The notes under the pieces were generated by a model. It was not told the DNA's origin and did no database searches. It worked only from the letters and a program-made list of their open reading frames with translations. DNA of 36,520 bases from Bacteroidia bacterium (lineage in GTDB: Bacteria; Bacteroidota; Bacteroidia; J057): assembly GCA_030430575.1 (NCBI GenBank), contig JAUIKF010000072.1, positions 1 to 36,520 of the forward strand. Reading direction: 5' to 3'. Of this stretch, positions 22,741 through 31,980 are shown one piece after another; positions within the stretch are counted from its first letter, which is position 1, and each line of letters starts with the position of its first letter. Both the position numbers and the translations under genes were made by a program.

Positions 22741-25272
22741 CTATTCTTCCTTCGCTTCTTTCTCTTTGGAACCACTCTTAGAAGACTTTTTCTTGATCGA
22801 AATGGAAACTCCTTCGGCATCCTCTTTATAGTCAACCAATAAGGTGTCGCCTTCTTTGGCTACGCCTTTCAGAATCTCATCTGCGATGGGATCTTCCAAG
22901 TATTTCTGCAAGGCTCTGTTGAGTGGTCTTGCTCCATATTGACGATCAAAGCCTTTTTCAGCGATGAATTTCTTGGCATCTTCAGTGAGCTTAATCTTAA
23001 ACCCACGCTCTTCGATCCGTGCAAAGACAGACTTCAATTGCAGGTCAATGATCCGCATGATATGCTCCATCTCTAGTTCGTTGAAGACGATGACTTCATC
23101 GATTCGATTGAGGAACTCTGGGCGGAACACTTTTCGCATAGCCCCTTCAATGGTACTACGCATGGCTTCGTAAGATTGGCCTTCCTTGGAGGCCGTGGCG
23201 AACCCTACCCCTTGACCAAAACTTTTGAGCTCCTTGACCCCAATATTGGAGGTCATGATTATGATACAGTTTTTGAAATCGATTTTGCGACCCAACCCAT
23301 CGGTCAAAAGGCCATCATCGAGGACTTGTAGCAAGATATTGAAAATATCAGGGTGTGCTTTTTCGATTTCATCCAACAGTACCACGGAGTAAGGACGACG
23401 GCGTACACGCTCGGTGAGTTGGCCTCCTTCTTCATATCCGACATACCCTGGAGGGGCTCCTATAAGGCGAGAAACGGTAAATTTCTCCATATACTCACTC
23501 ATGTCTAGACGAATCAAGGCATCATCGGAGTCGAACATCCCCTGTGCAAGGACCTTGGCAAGTTCTGTTTTTCCAACCCCTGTCTGTCCCAAGAAGATGA
23601 ATGAACCAATCGGCTTATGTGGATCTTTAAGTCCCAAGCGAGAACGCTTGATGGCTTTCACCAATTTTTCAATGGCCATATCCTGGCCGATGATGGCACC
23701 TTTCAAGTCGTCTGACATAGTCACGAGTCGCTGGACTTCGCCTGCGGCGATTTTGGTTACAGGGACCCCTGTCATCATGGATACAACAGCAGCAGCATCG
23801 TCATCGGTAACGGTGTAGCGCTTGTTCTTCGTTTCTTCTTCCCAAGCTACTTTGGCGGCTTCCAGTTTTTCGAGCAATTGCTTTTCCTGATCGCGGAGCT
23901 GGGCTGCCTCTTCGTATTTTTGACTTTTGACCACTCGATTCTTCAGTTCCTTGATCTCCTCGATCTTTGCTTCGAGTTCTAGGATGTTTTTAGGGACGTG
24001 GATATTGGTGATGTGCACGCGGCTGCCTGCTTCATCCAATACGTCGATGGCTTTGTCGGGGAAATAACGATCAGAGATATAGCGATCACTAAGCTTGACA
24101 CAAGCGTCAAGCGCCTCATCCGTGTAGCGGACGTTGTGGTGATCTTCGTATTTGATTTTGATATTATCGAGGATGATGCGCGTCTCCTCAGAGCTGGTAG
24201 GTTCTACCATGACTTTCTGGAAACGACGATCCAGCGCTCCGTCTTTTTCGATGTACTGACGGAATTCATCGAGGGTGGTGGCACCAATACATTGGATCTC
24301 TCCACGTGCCAAGGCAGGTTTGAAGATGTTGGAAGCATCTAGGCTACCTGAGGCACCGCCGGCGCCTACAATGGTGTGAAGCTCATCGATGAATAGAATG
24401 ACGTCTGGCGACTTTTCCAACTCTGCCATGACGGCTTTCATGCGCTCTTCAAATTGCCCGCGATACTTGGTGCCTGCGACGAGTGAAGCGATGTCGAGCG
24501 TCACGACGCGTTTATTGTACAAGACACGGCTGACCTTGCGCTGGACGATGCGGAGGGCGAGTCCCTCGGCGATGGCTGTCTTTCCGACGCCAGGTTCTCC
24601 GATCAATACAGGGTTATTTTTCTTGCGGCGGCTCAAAATCTGCGCGACGCGTTCGATCTCTTTTTCTCTGCCTACAATAGGATCAAGTTTGTTCTCCTCG
24701 GCTGCTTTGGTGAGATCTCTGCCAAAATTATCCAAAACAGGCGTTTTGGATTTAGGCGCTTTGCGGGGTCTATCTCCTGGTGTACTCATTTCTGATGATT
24801 CTGATGGCTCATTTGTAAGGGTGATACTGGGGGTAGAGGCTTCTTCTTTCTGCTCCAGTTCTGCACGAACGGTGTCATAAGAGATGCCAAACTGCGAAAG
24901 GATCTGTGCGGCTACGTTGTTCTCCTCTCTCAAGATGGAGAGGATCAAGTGCTCAGTACCGATAATGGTACTCTTGAGGAGTTTGGCTTCAAGACGCGTG
25001 ATCTTGAGCACCTTCTCGGCTTGGCGCGTGAGGGGGAGGTTGGTGAGGTTAATGGTCGTAACCGTTCCTTTGATGGCATTCTCAATATGGCTTTTGAGTT
25101 GGGTAAGTTCTATGCCCAAATTTGCCAGTAACTTGATTGCCAATCCTTCTCCTTCACGGATCAAGCCAAGCAGCAAATGCTCCGGCCCGATATAATCGTG
25201 CCCAAGTCGTATTGCCTCCTCTCGGCTGTAAGAAATAACTTCTTTTACTCTATCTGAAAAATTGGAATCCAT
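22741..25272 (-). CDS. clpC: ATP-dependent Clp protease ATP-binding subunit ClpC
   Basis: An 843-residue Hsp100 unfoldase that feeds substrates to ClpP. Two Clp-N repeats (about 1-145, starting [20 protein letters not shown]) precede a first AAA module with Walker A GEPGVGKT (225-232) and Walker [14 protein letters not shown]-like coiled middle domain follows (about 446-475, [13 protein letters not shown]), then a second AAA module with Walker A GQTGVGKT (562-569) and [13 protein letters not shown]. The C-terminal domain has the [19 protein letters not shown] signature, and the tail is highly charged and lysine/glutamate-rich. Length and order are those of ClpC rather than ClpB. nuoH lies 91 bases upstream on the same strand; a hairpin terminator lies downstream. 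No clpP or mcsAB genes are nearby. Confidence 0.95.
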   Translation of the reverse strand: MDSNFSDRVKEVISYSREEAIRLGHDYIGPEHLLLGLIREGEGLAIKLLANLGIELTQLKSHIENAIKGTVTTINLTNLPLTRQAEKVLKITRLEAKLLKSTIIGTEHLILSILREENNVAAQILSQFGISYDTVRAELEQKEEASTPSITLTNEPSESSEMSTPGDRPRKAPKSKTPVLDNFGRDLTKAAEENKLDPIVGREKEIERVAQILSRRKKNNPVLIGEPGVGKTAIAEGLALRIVQRKVSRVLYNKRVVTLDIASLVAGTKYRGQFEERMKAVMAELEKSPDVILFIDELHTIVGAGGASGSLDASNIFKPALARGEIQCIGATTLDEFRQYIEKDGALDRRFQKVMVEPTSSEETRIILDNIKIKYEDHHNVRYTDEALDACVKLSDRYISDRYFPDKAIDVLDEAGSRVHITNIHVPKNILELEAKIEEIKELKNRVVKSQKYEEAAQLRDQEKQLLEKLEAAKVAWEEETKNKRYTVTDDDAAAVVSMMTGVPVTKIAAGEVQRLVTMSDDLKGAIIGQDMAIEKLVKAIKRSRLGLKDPHKPIGSFIFLGQTGVGKTELAKVLAQGMFDSDDALIRLDMSEYMEKFTVSRLIGAPPGYVGYEEGGQLTERVRRRPYSVVLLDEIEKAHPDIFNILLQVLDDGLLTDGLGRKIDFKNCIIIMTSNIGVKELKSFGQGVGFATASKEGQSYEAMRSTIEGAMRKVFRPEFLNRIDEVIVFNELEMEHIMRIIDLQLKSVFARIEERGFKIKLTEDAKKFIAEKGFDRQYGARPLNRALQKYLEDPIADEILKGVAKEGDTLLVDYKEDAEGVSISIKKKSSKSGSKEKEAKEE

Positions 25273-25363
25273 ATATTCCTTTTAAATTCTACCTATAGAC
25301 AACGCTTTAGGCATGTGATAGTTTCAACGATTTTTTTGCCCCTTGAGGCGAGAGAAAAGCATG

Positions 25364-26416
25364 TTATACCCATCCAAAATGGACAGCAACTGCAATCCCT
25401 AAGGCTACAAGTACCAGGTTCAATAAGGCCAGTGGAAGTAACTTTTTCCAGCCCAAATCCATGAGCTGATTGTACTTAAAGCGAGGAAGTGTCCATCGCA
25501 CCCATATAAACACGAAGATGAAGAAAATAGTTTTAGCCAAGAACCAACCTATCCCCCAGAACATCTGTGCGACCCACGACCAGTCTGCTACGCCTAGCGC
25601 CCCTTCAAATGGGCCAAGGTATCCGCCAAAAAACATCGTCGTGATGATCGCCGAACCGACGACTACGTGCAAGTATTCTGCCACAAAGAACATGGCAAAT
25701 TTCATCGAACTATATTCTGTATGGAAACCACCCACGAGTTCTTGCTCCGCTTCTACCAAGTCAAATGGGGCGCGATTGGCTTCTGCAAAAGCACAGATGA
25801 TGAAAATCAGAGCACCTAGAGGATTGACAAAGACATTCCAAAATCCGCGCTGCGCCTCGACGATACTCGTCATCTTGAGATAGTCATCCCCGTCCAAGCG
25901 TGCATTGGTGAGTAGGATGACACTCACCACGGCAAGGCCCATTGCCAGCTCATAGCTGACCATCTGGGCAGAAGCGCGAAGTCCACCAAGAAGAGAGTAT
26001 TTATTATTGGAAGACCATCCGGCCAATGTCACCCCATAAACTGAAATCGAAGTGATAGCCAGGATGTATAGTATCCCCACATTGATGTCTGCAATCAAGA
26101 CAAACTCATCACCGATTTTTGCAAAAGGTAATACTGCCATCGTCACCAAGGCGATCGTAACCGCAATGACAGGCGCAATAAAGTGGATAAATTTGTTAGC
26201 CGAAGCAGGGGTAATGTCCTCCTTGATCAGCAATTTCAGTACATCTGCCAGGGGTTGTAACAAGCCAAGAGGCCCTACACGGTTAGGACCAACCCGTTGT
26301 TGCAGTGCAGCAGCCACCTTCCGTTCAAAATACACGGAATAGGCTGCAAAAGTGAATAAAACCACTAAAACAGGAAGAATCAGTAACAATCTTCCGCTTA
26401 CATCACTTATCTCCAT
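25364..26416 (-). CDS. nuoH: NADH-quinone oxidoreductase subunit H
   Basis: A 350-residue membrane subunit of respiratory complex I that forms part of the quinone chamber. Family hallmarks are ERKVAAALQQRVGPNRVGP (31-49) followed by LLQPLADVLKLLIKED, SNNKYSLLGGLRASAQMVSYE, and the conserved loop AEANRAPFDLVEAEQELVGG. About eight or nine transmembrane helices are visible, with no frame disruption. None of the other nuo genes lies beside it; its neighbours are clpC downstream and a nuclease-fold gene upstream. Complex I genes normally form a nuoA-N cluster, so this copy is either a separated essential subunit or a second copy. Confidence 0.94.
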   Translation of the reverse strand: MEISDVSGRLLLILPVLVVLFTFAAYSVYFERKVAAALQQRVGPNRVGPLGLLQPLADVLKLLIKEDITPASANKFIHFIAPVIAVTIALVTMAVLPFAKIGDEFVLIADINVGILYILAITSISVYGVTLAGWSSNNKYSLLGGLRASAQMVSYELAMGLAVVSVILLTNARLDGDDYLKMTSIVEAQRGFWNVFVNPLGALIFIICAFAEANRAPFDLVEAEQELVGGFHTEYSSMKFAMFFVAEYLHVVVGSAIITTMFFGGYLGPFEGALGVADWSWVAQMFWGIGWFLAKTIFFIFVFIWVRWTLPRFKYNQLMDLGWKKLLPLALLNLVLVALGIAVAVHFGWV

Positions 26417-26501
26417 AATTTCGCAAAAATTCTAATTAGTTAATCTGGGCAAAGTTACAAATTAACTGGCAAGTTGAAAGGGGAAAGAAGAGGGTTTGAG
26501 T

Positions 26502-26524
26502 CTTGTCCTGAGTCTGCCGAAGGA
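26502..26524. repeat. TCCTGAG...CCGAAGGA short hairpin repeat
   Basis: CTTGTCCTGAGTCTGCCGAAGGAG forms a short imperfect hairpin. It resembles the palindromic units at 7043-7064 and 31118-31140 and belongs to a family common in Bacteroidota and other phyla. It lies downstream of the YhcG-type gene. Confidence 0.5.
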
Positions 26525-26549
26525 GTTCGAATGCTTGAGCGTTCAAGTG

Positions 26550-27563
26550 TTATTTTTTTTGAGCAATTAATGCCTTCTCTCTTTCTATTTCGGCAATAAG
26601 TTCTGCTTCCGTAGGAAGATAAAGCTGGTATTTGCTGGCAAATAGTTGCTTGTGTTCATCGAGGATCGAGTATTTGACAACAGTATGGTCCTTCTCCGTG
26701 CACAAGATTATACCGATGGTTGGCTGATCGTCTGTCTGCCGTTTCAAATCATCAAACATCCTCACGTACATATCCATTTGTCCAATATCCTGATGACTCA
26801 GTGATCCGATTTTTAAATCAAAAAGCACAAAGCATTTTAAAATGTAGTTGTAAAACACCAAGTCAATATAGAAGTGCGAGCCTTCTGTACTGATACGAAA
26901 CTGCCTGCCAACAAACGAAAACCCTTTGCCTAACTCTAGCAAAAACTGTTGTAAATGCTCAATGAGAAAACTCTCCAGTTCCCTTTCACTGGCTTGAAAA
27001 GGTTCTGGAATATTGAGAAATTCAAAGACGTACGGATCTTTAATAAAATCGGCAGGTATCGCTGACAGATTTGTTGTAGGAACTTCCAACTCCTCCTGGT
27101 CATTGGGCGAAGAAGAAAGGAGGCGTTCATAATAAAAGGACTGAATGTTTCGATCCAATTGGCGTGTGCTCCAATTTTGCTCACTGGCTTCTTGGAGATA
27201 GAAATCCCGTGCTTTAGGGTTTTCTACCCGCATAATGGATCGATAGTGCGTCCAGCTCAATTTCCTACGCAGTGCGGAGGATTTCTCAAGGCTAGGAAAG
27301 ATGAGGTAAAATTTCCTGAAATTTTCTAGACTAGCCACAGAAAAACCCTTGCCAAATTCCGCGGAAAGTTCTTTAGATAAGGCTTTTATCAAGCCTTCCC
27401 CATAGCCCGCACGGGCCGCTCCTTGTTGCTCTTCCTCCACGATCCGCTTACCGATTTGCCAATAAGCTTCCAGCATAGCAACATTGATCGCCCGATAAGC
27501 ATTTGCACGCGCTTTGGCCAGAATCGCCTTAATCTCTTGTATAAATACAGGTTCTATATTCAT
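26550..27563 (-). CDS. YhcG/DUF1016-type PD-(D/E)XK nuclease domain protein
   Basis: A 337-residue protein with the N-terminal DUF1016 helical domain (VAMLEAYWQIGKRIVEEEQQ, NFRKFYLIFP, LSWTHYRSIMRVENPKAR) and a C-terminal PD-(D/E)XK nuclease fold. The active-site pattern FYIDLVFYN...LFDLK uses Asp234, Asp249 and Lys251; most relatives have ELK, so the second acid is a conservative Glu-to-Asp change. The segment KDPYVFEFLNI linking the two halves is typical. The family is widespread, often next to restriction-modification or mobile genes; its role is unproven. Here it stands alone, 33 bases downstream of the NFACT gene on the same strand, with 133 bases to nuoH. Confidence 0.88.
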   Translation of the reverse strand: MNIEPVFIQEIKAILAKARANAYRAINVAMLEAYWQIGKRIVEEEQQGAARAGYGEGLIKALSKELSAEFGKGFSVASLENFRKFYLIFPSLEKSSALRRKLSWTHYRSIMRVENPKARDFYLQEASEQNWSTRQLDRNIQSFYYERLLSSSPNDQEELEVPTTNLSAIPADFIKDPYVFEFLNIPEPFQASERELESFLIEHLQQFLLELGKGFSFVGRQFRISTEGSHFYIDLVFYNYILKCFVLFDLKIGSLSHQDIGQMDMYVRMFDDLKRQTDDQPTIGIILCTEKDHTVVKYSILDEHKQLFASKYQLYLPTEAELIAEIEREKALIAQKK

Positions 27564-27596
27564 CCTAATTATCCATTTTTCATTTTCAATCCTCCC

Positions 27597-29192
27597 TCAC
27601 CCCTTCACAGGCTCCGCCATGATCACCTCCTCGCGCTCCACCACCACAAATCCTGCGGGATCGCCCTTGCGCTTGCGGATGTACTTGCGGGGCGTGTATT
27701 GAACGGGCACAAGGCTGTCATTTCTCCTCTTGGAGTAATACGCTGCAAGGCCTGCGGCATACTCCAATACCATCTCAGGGATGTTCTGGCCGGGGCGTTG
27801 CCGCACGATGACATGGGAACCCGTCACGTCTTTGGCGTGTAACCATAGGTCCTCTTTATTAGCGAATTTGAAGCTGAGCAAATCATTGTTCTTGGCGTTT
27901 CGCCCTACAAATATCTCGTAATTCGCCTTGCGATAGGTTTTGAAAGGCGACTTGCTGTCTTCTTCCTCTGCCTGCTCCTTGAGCAAAGCAAGTAGCTTGC
28001 GGCGCAACGGCCGCAATATCTGCCCATCAAAGCCATATGGCTCCAATTTCAAGTCTGAAGGCGGTATTAGTTCCTCAAACTCCCTATTCTCCGCTTCAGC
28101 CTCTGCCATTTTCTCCGCAATATCATCTAACTGACTCCGCAAATAAGCCACCTTTGCTTTGCGGTTTTTATGCTTATCGTAATAGCGCTTCGCATTGTCT
28201 TGCGGGCTCAAGGTGGGTTTCAGCCTAACTGTGATTTGTTCCCCCGAATAAAAATCATCCAGCGTCGCTTTTTCCATCCCCGTTGTTAACGCATGTAAAT
28301 TGGCCATGATCAAATGGCCGATCTCCTCGGGATTGCGCTCATTCTCTAGTTTGGTGATATTGGTTTGGTAGGAGGCGTAAATCTTTTTGTACTTTTTATA
28401 GGGTTTGTGAACCTCTCGTTGCGCCTTCTGGTAGAGTTGGAGGTAATTATTGAACTGAAAATGAGCCGCCATGAACCCCTGAAGGGCCAGTTTTATTCCG
28501 CTCACTTCTACCCACTCCTCAGCATCCGTGGGTTTAAACAAAAGCATCCGAATCCTTCTGGCTTCCTTCACCAGAAAAAAGCGGTCGTCTTGACACCAGT
28601 TGATGATCTTTGCAAAAGCGTCTTCCACTGAAAGCCCCGATTGCATCAGGGCATGGACTTGCAAGGCAAATTGCCGGTCGTATATCGGCGAAATAGCCTT
28701 TAAAAAGGAATGAAGTTCAGCTACGCTTTCCAGGTTTTGAGGCTTTTCCACCTCCTGTATTGGAACATAGGGCCCCTCTACTGGTTCGTATGCCCAATCA
28801 TCTTCCATGGCTTGGTTAAACAGGTGAGTGACCTCACCATGTCTGCGCAAGAGTGCATTGGCACGGGCACCGTGTAGTTTCAACAGCAATTCATAATGAC
28901 CTTCCAATTTCAATATCAGTACGCGCTCCCAGGCGAGTACACGGACATCCAGTAGTTTTTTACCCACTATTTTATCAAATAGCATCACCACATTTTTCCG
29001 CGCCTTCGAAAATGCTTTTACAGGCACGATATAGGTCAAGGGCGTATGACACCCCACTCGGAGGTGCATGCCCTCCAATTCGATTACCAACTCGTTCTTA
29101 TTTTGAGAAAAACACGACAGCACACGTTCCTTCAGGTGATGGTCCCTGAGGTATTTTGCCAAATGCTGAAGGGTATAATGATGAAAGTGCAT
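27597..29192 (-). CDS. NFACT family ribosome-associated protein (RqcH/Rqc2-like)
   Basis: A 531-residue protein with an NFACT-N domain (about 1-230), a long charged coiled coil (about 255-300 and 340-375), and an NFACT-R domain near the C-terminus with the characteristic NDLLSFKFANKEDLWLHAKDVTGSHVIVR and ending in a basic tail. Bacterial RqcH binds stalled 50S subunits and adds alanine tails in ribosome quality control; older annotation calls the family fibronectin-binding. The N-terminal half is divergent and I cannot confirm the tRNA-binding residues, so activity as an RqcH is probable but not certain. The start at 29192 follows an AT-rich repeat region. Confidence 0.87.
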   Translation of the reverse strand: MHFHHYTLQHLAKYLRDHHLKERVLSCFSQNKNELVIELEGMHLRVGCHTPLTYIVPVKAFSKARKNVVMLFDKIVGKKLLDVRVLAWERVLILKLEGHYELLLKLHGARANALLRRHGEVTHLFNQAMEDDWAYEPVEGPYVPIQEVEKPQNLESVAELHSFLKAISPIYDRQFALQVHALMQSGLSVEDAFAKIINWCQDDRFFLVKEARRIRMLLFKPTDAEEWVEVSGIKLALQGFMAAHFQFNNYLQLYQKAQREVHKPYKKYKKIYASYQTNITKLENERNPEEIGHLIMANLHALTTGMEKATLDDFYSGEQITVRLKPTLSPQDNAKRYYDKHKNRKAKVAYLRSQLDDIAEKMAEAEAENREFEELIPPSDLKLEPYGFDGQILRPLRRKLLALLKEQAEEEDSKSPFKTYRKANYEIFVGRNAKNNDLLSFKFANKEDLWLHAKDVTGSHVIVRQRPGQNIPEMVLEYAAGLAAYYSKRRNDSLVPVQYTPRKYIRKRKGDPAGFVVVEREEVIMAEPVKG

Positions 29193-29210
29193 ATATTTGT
29201 TAACGCTAAG

Positions 29211-29327
29211 AATTATTGATTGATTAATTGAGTGATTATTGATTTGAGATAAATGTAGAAGTCTGACAATCAGTCAATTAGGATAATTTTAGCAATTAAT
29301 AATCAGTTAATCAATAATTAATAATCC
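29211..29327. repeat. AT-rich inverted repeat region between divergent genes
   Basis: AATTATTGATTGATTAATTG (from 29211) and GTTAATCAATAATTAATAAT (to 29325) are imperfect complements enclosing about 75 bases. It fills the space between the divergent NFACT and subtilase genes, so their promoters must lie within it. Confidence 0.5.
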
Positions 29328-29337
29328 CCCAAAGATA

Positions 29338-31083
29338 ATGATGAAAAGACTTCTGGTACTATGCAGCCTGCTTCCCTTGCTGATTATTTCTGTACATGCA
29401 CAAACCAACTGGCGTGAAAAGGTCGATGACCTGTTGCTGACAGGCGCTCAGGGTCACCAAGAAGTCATGATCCTTATGAAAGGGCAGGCAGACCTGAATG
29501 CAGCCTATTCCCTTCGTGGCAAAGATCTGAAAGGTCAATATGTCTTCAACCAATTGGCACAACATGCTACCCAAAGCCAGGCCTCCATCCAAACCTGGAT
29601 GGATCAGAAAGGAATTCCTTATCGGAGTTATCACATTGTCAATTGCCTCTGGGCACGGGTAGATATGGCTGAGATACAAGCCATTGCCTCCAGAGCAGAT
29701 GTCGCCTTAGTAGCAGAGAATTCGCGTGTGATGATGGAAAAGCCTTTTCCCTCTATCGAGCCTGTATCCCACAATCGCGCTCCCGTGACGTGGGGATTAA
29801 ATTACATGCAGGTAGAAGATGTATGGAATATGGGCTATCGCGGCCAAGGCGTCGTCGTGGGCGGTCAAGACACCGGCTATGAGTGGGAGCATAAAGCGCT
29901 CAAACCCTCCTATCGTGGCTGGGACGGCACGACTGCCGACCACAACTATAATTGGCACGATGCCATCCACCAATACGATACCATGCATGCGGATACCATC
30001 AATCCATGTGGGCTGGATACGTTGGCCCCTTGCGATGACGACGGCCACGGCACCCATACCGTGGGTACGATGACAGGGGTGGATAGTACAGAGCAGATCG
30101 GCGTAGCGCCAGATGCCAAGTGGATAGGCTGCCGAAATATGGAACGGGGATATGGCACCCCTGCGACCTACCTCGAATGCTTTGAGTGGTTTTTGGCCCC
30201 TACAAATCTCGCGGATAGCCTTCCCGATCCCTCAAAGGCGCCTCATGTCATCAACAACTCCTGGAGTTGCCCGCCAGAAGAGGGATGCAACCCCAGCAAT
30301 TTTGCCTTGATGGAATTTGCGGTCAATAACCTCCGCGCAGCAGGGGTAGTAGTAGTCGTCTCGGCCGGGAATAGCGGCCGTCGTTGTGGAACAGTCTCTA
30401 CGCCTGCGGCGATGTTTGAGGGCAGCTTCACCGTTGGGGCTTTGCGTGCCAATGACACCATTGCACGGTTCTCCAGTCGAGGCCCAGTGCTCACTGACAG
30501 CAGTTTCCGTCTCAAGCCCAACGTCGTCGCACCAGGTCATGATGTGCGATCCGCAGTGCCTGTAGATAGCTTTACCAACTGGGCTGGGACCAGCATGGCA
30601 GGGCCACATGTGGCGGGCTTGGTGGCCCTATTGATCTCAGCTGATCCCAGCTTGGCAGGAGATGTCGATCGAATCGAAGATATCATCGAGCGTACTGCGA
30701 TCCCTCATACCACCAATCAAACGTGTGATGGGCTATCAGGAAATGAGGTTCCCAACCATACTTATGGTTATGGCGCCGTGAATGCCTTGGCAGCAGTCAT
30801 GGATGCCCTCGCTTCGACCAAGGTAGAGTCATTGGAAGAACGTATCTTTACCATTTCCCCTCAGCCCTTTTCTCATGAACTTACCCTAGAATCGACTCAG
30901 GCATTTGGCCAAGTCACCCTAGACCTTTTTTCCCTTGACGGAAGGCACCTTTTTCAAGAAACCTGGAATGCTAGTGGAACGACAACCCATACTTTGGCAT
31001 TAGGCCATCTGGCTGCGGGTGCTTATTTTTTCAGAATAAATCATGTGAATGGCGTGCAGGTGGGGAAGGTGTTGAAGAATTGA
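29338..31083 (+). CDS. Secreted subtilisin-family serine protease with type IX secretion sorting domain
   Basis: A 581-residue S8 peptidase. It has a signal peptide (MMKRLLVLCSLLPLLIISVHAQ), a propeptide-like region to about residue 150, and a catalytic domain with the triad Asp178 (GGQDTG), His237 (DDGHGTHT) and Ser419 (GTSMAGPHVAG), with the oxyanion Asn307 in VINNSWS. The final 80 residues begin FTISPQPFSHELTLES and end GAYFFRINHVNGVQVGKVLKN, matching a type A T9SS C-terminal sorting domain, so export across the outer membrane is expected. Several extra cysteines in the catalytic domain (232, 311, 317, 350) may form disulfides. It stands alone; no T9SS machinery is encoded in the window. 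Confidence 0.93.
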   Translation: MMKRLLVLCSLLPLLIISVHAQTNWREKVDDLLLTGAQGHQEVMILMKGQADLNAAYSLRGKDLKGQYVFNQLAQHATQSQASIQTWMDQKGIPYRSYHIVNCLWARVDMAEIQAIASRADVALVAENSRVMMEKPFPSIEPVSHNRAPVTWGLNYMQVEDVWNMGYRGQGVVVGGQDTGYEWEHKALKPSYRGWDGTTADHNYNWHDAIHQYDTMHADTINPCGLDTLAPCDDDGHGTHTVGTMTGVDSTEQIGVAPDAKWIGCRNMERGYGTPATYLECFEWFLAPTNLADSLPDPSKAPHVINNSWSCPPEEGCNPSNFALMEFAVNNLRAAGVVVVVSAGNSGRRCGTVSTPAAMFEGSFTVGALRANDTIARFSSRGPVLTDSSFRLKPNVVAPGHDVRSAVPVDSFTNWAGTSMAGPHVAGLVALLISADPSLAGDVDRIEDIIERTAIPHTTNQTCDGLSGNEVPNHTYGYGAVNALAAVMDALASTKVESLEERIFTISPQPFSHELTLESTQAFGQVTLDLFSLDGRHLFQETWNASGTTTHTLALGHLAAGAYFFRINHVNGVQVGKVLKN

Positions 31084-31117
31084 AGAAAAGTAAAAATAAT
31101 TAACAAGAAACAAGGCA

Positions 31118-31140
31118 TGTCCTGAGCGGAGCCGAAGGGA
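31118..31140. repeat. TGTCCTGAGCGGAGCCGAAGGGA hairpin repeat
   Basis: A short palindromic unit between the subtilase and tsaB, of the same type as those near 7043 and 26502. It may help end subtilase transcription. Confidence 0.5.
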
Positions 31141-31230
31141 AGTAAAAAGGGAAGAATAAATTCATCTTTACAATCGTTCGTCTACGATTTCATTCAAAAT
31201 TTCTCATTCAATCATTCAAAATTAATCCCA

Positions 31231-31929
31231 TTGAACCCTCCTTATATCCTCGCCATAGAGACCGCTACCATGCTCGGCTCCGTCGCCCTATTTGAAGGCG
31301 ATGAACTGCTGGGCCTCTTAGAATATCGGCGCGCCAAGTCTCATGCGCGGCTGCTCGCGCCGATGATTTCAACCTTGTTGAAAGACCTGGAAGTGGAACG
31401 CAGTCAGTTGAGTGCCATCGCTGTCGCCAAAGGGCCAGGCTCTTATACAGGCCTTCGTGTAGGTGTTTCCACGGCCAAGGGCCTTTGCATGGCCCTCGAT
31501 AAGCCCTTATTATCTATCAACAGCCTGGAAGGCCTTGCCTGGAAAGTCCAATCCCTGGCCCAGCGTATGGATGCTTTTATTTGCCCGATGATCGATGCTC
31601 GACGGATGGAGGTCTATTGTCAAGTGTTCAATGCTAATATGCAACCGCTACATGAACCCATGGCCAAGATTGTGGAGGAAGGCGCTTTTGGAGAGATTTT
31701 GGCACAAAAAAAGGTGATCTTCCTGGGAGATGGGGCAGCGAAGTGTGAAGAGATTTTGACCCAATCGCCGAATGCGATTGTCTTGCCGAGTGGGCTGTCC
31801 TCGGCCGCAGATATGGGAAAGGCTTTACACCAAAAATTTCAGGCTGAGGAGTTTGAAGACCTGATGACCTTTGAGCCATTTTACCTGAAAGACTTTCGTG
31901 TGACGAAGCCGAAGAATCGGTTGCTGTAA
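31231..31929 (+). CDS. tsaB: tRNA threonylcarbamoyladenosine biosynthesis protein TsaB
   Basis: A 232-residue cytoplasmic ASKHA-fold protein that partners TsaD in making the t6A modification of ANN-decoding tRNAs. Family marks are ILAIETATMLGSVALFEGDEL at the N-terminus, SHARLLAPMI, and the strongly conserved AVAKGPGSYTGLRVGVSTAKGL. The only workable start is a TTG at 31231: no ATG lies upstream in frame, and the first internal ATG (31270) would delete the first strand of the ATPase fold. A short palindromic repeat lies upstream. Confidence 0.92.
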   Translation: MNPPYILAIETATMLGSVALFEGDELLGLLEYRRAKSHARLLAPMISTLLKDLEVERSQLSAIAVAKGPGSYTGLRVGVSTAKGLCMALDKPLLSINSLEGLAWKVQSLAQRMDAFICPMIDARRMEVYCQVFNANMQPLHEPMAKIVEEGAFGEILAQKKVIFLGDGAAKCEEILTQSPNAIVLPSGLSSAADMGKALHQKFQAEEFEDLMTFEPFYLKDFRVTKPKNRLL

Positions 31930-31980
31930 AAGTTTTTTTTCGATAAAAAAAGCCTTAATTTCAAATATAAAAACAGGCCT

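Noticed and set aside
17244-29327. CRISPR array made of the AT-rich repeats
   Set aside because: The copies are far apart, imperfect, palindromic and not separated by uniform spacers, and no cas genes are present.
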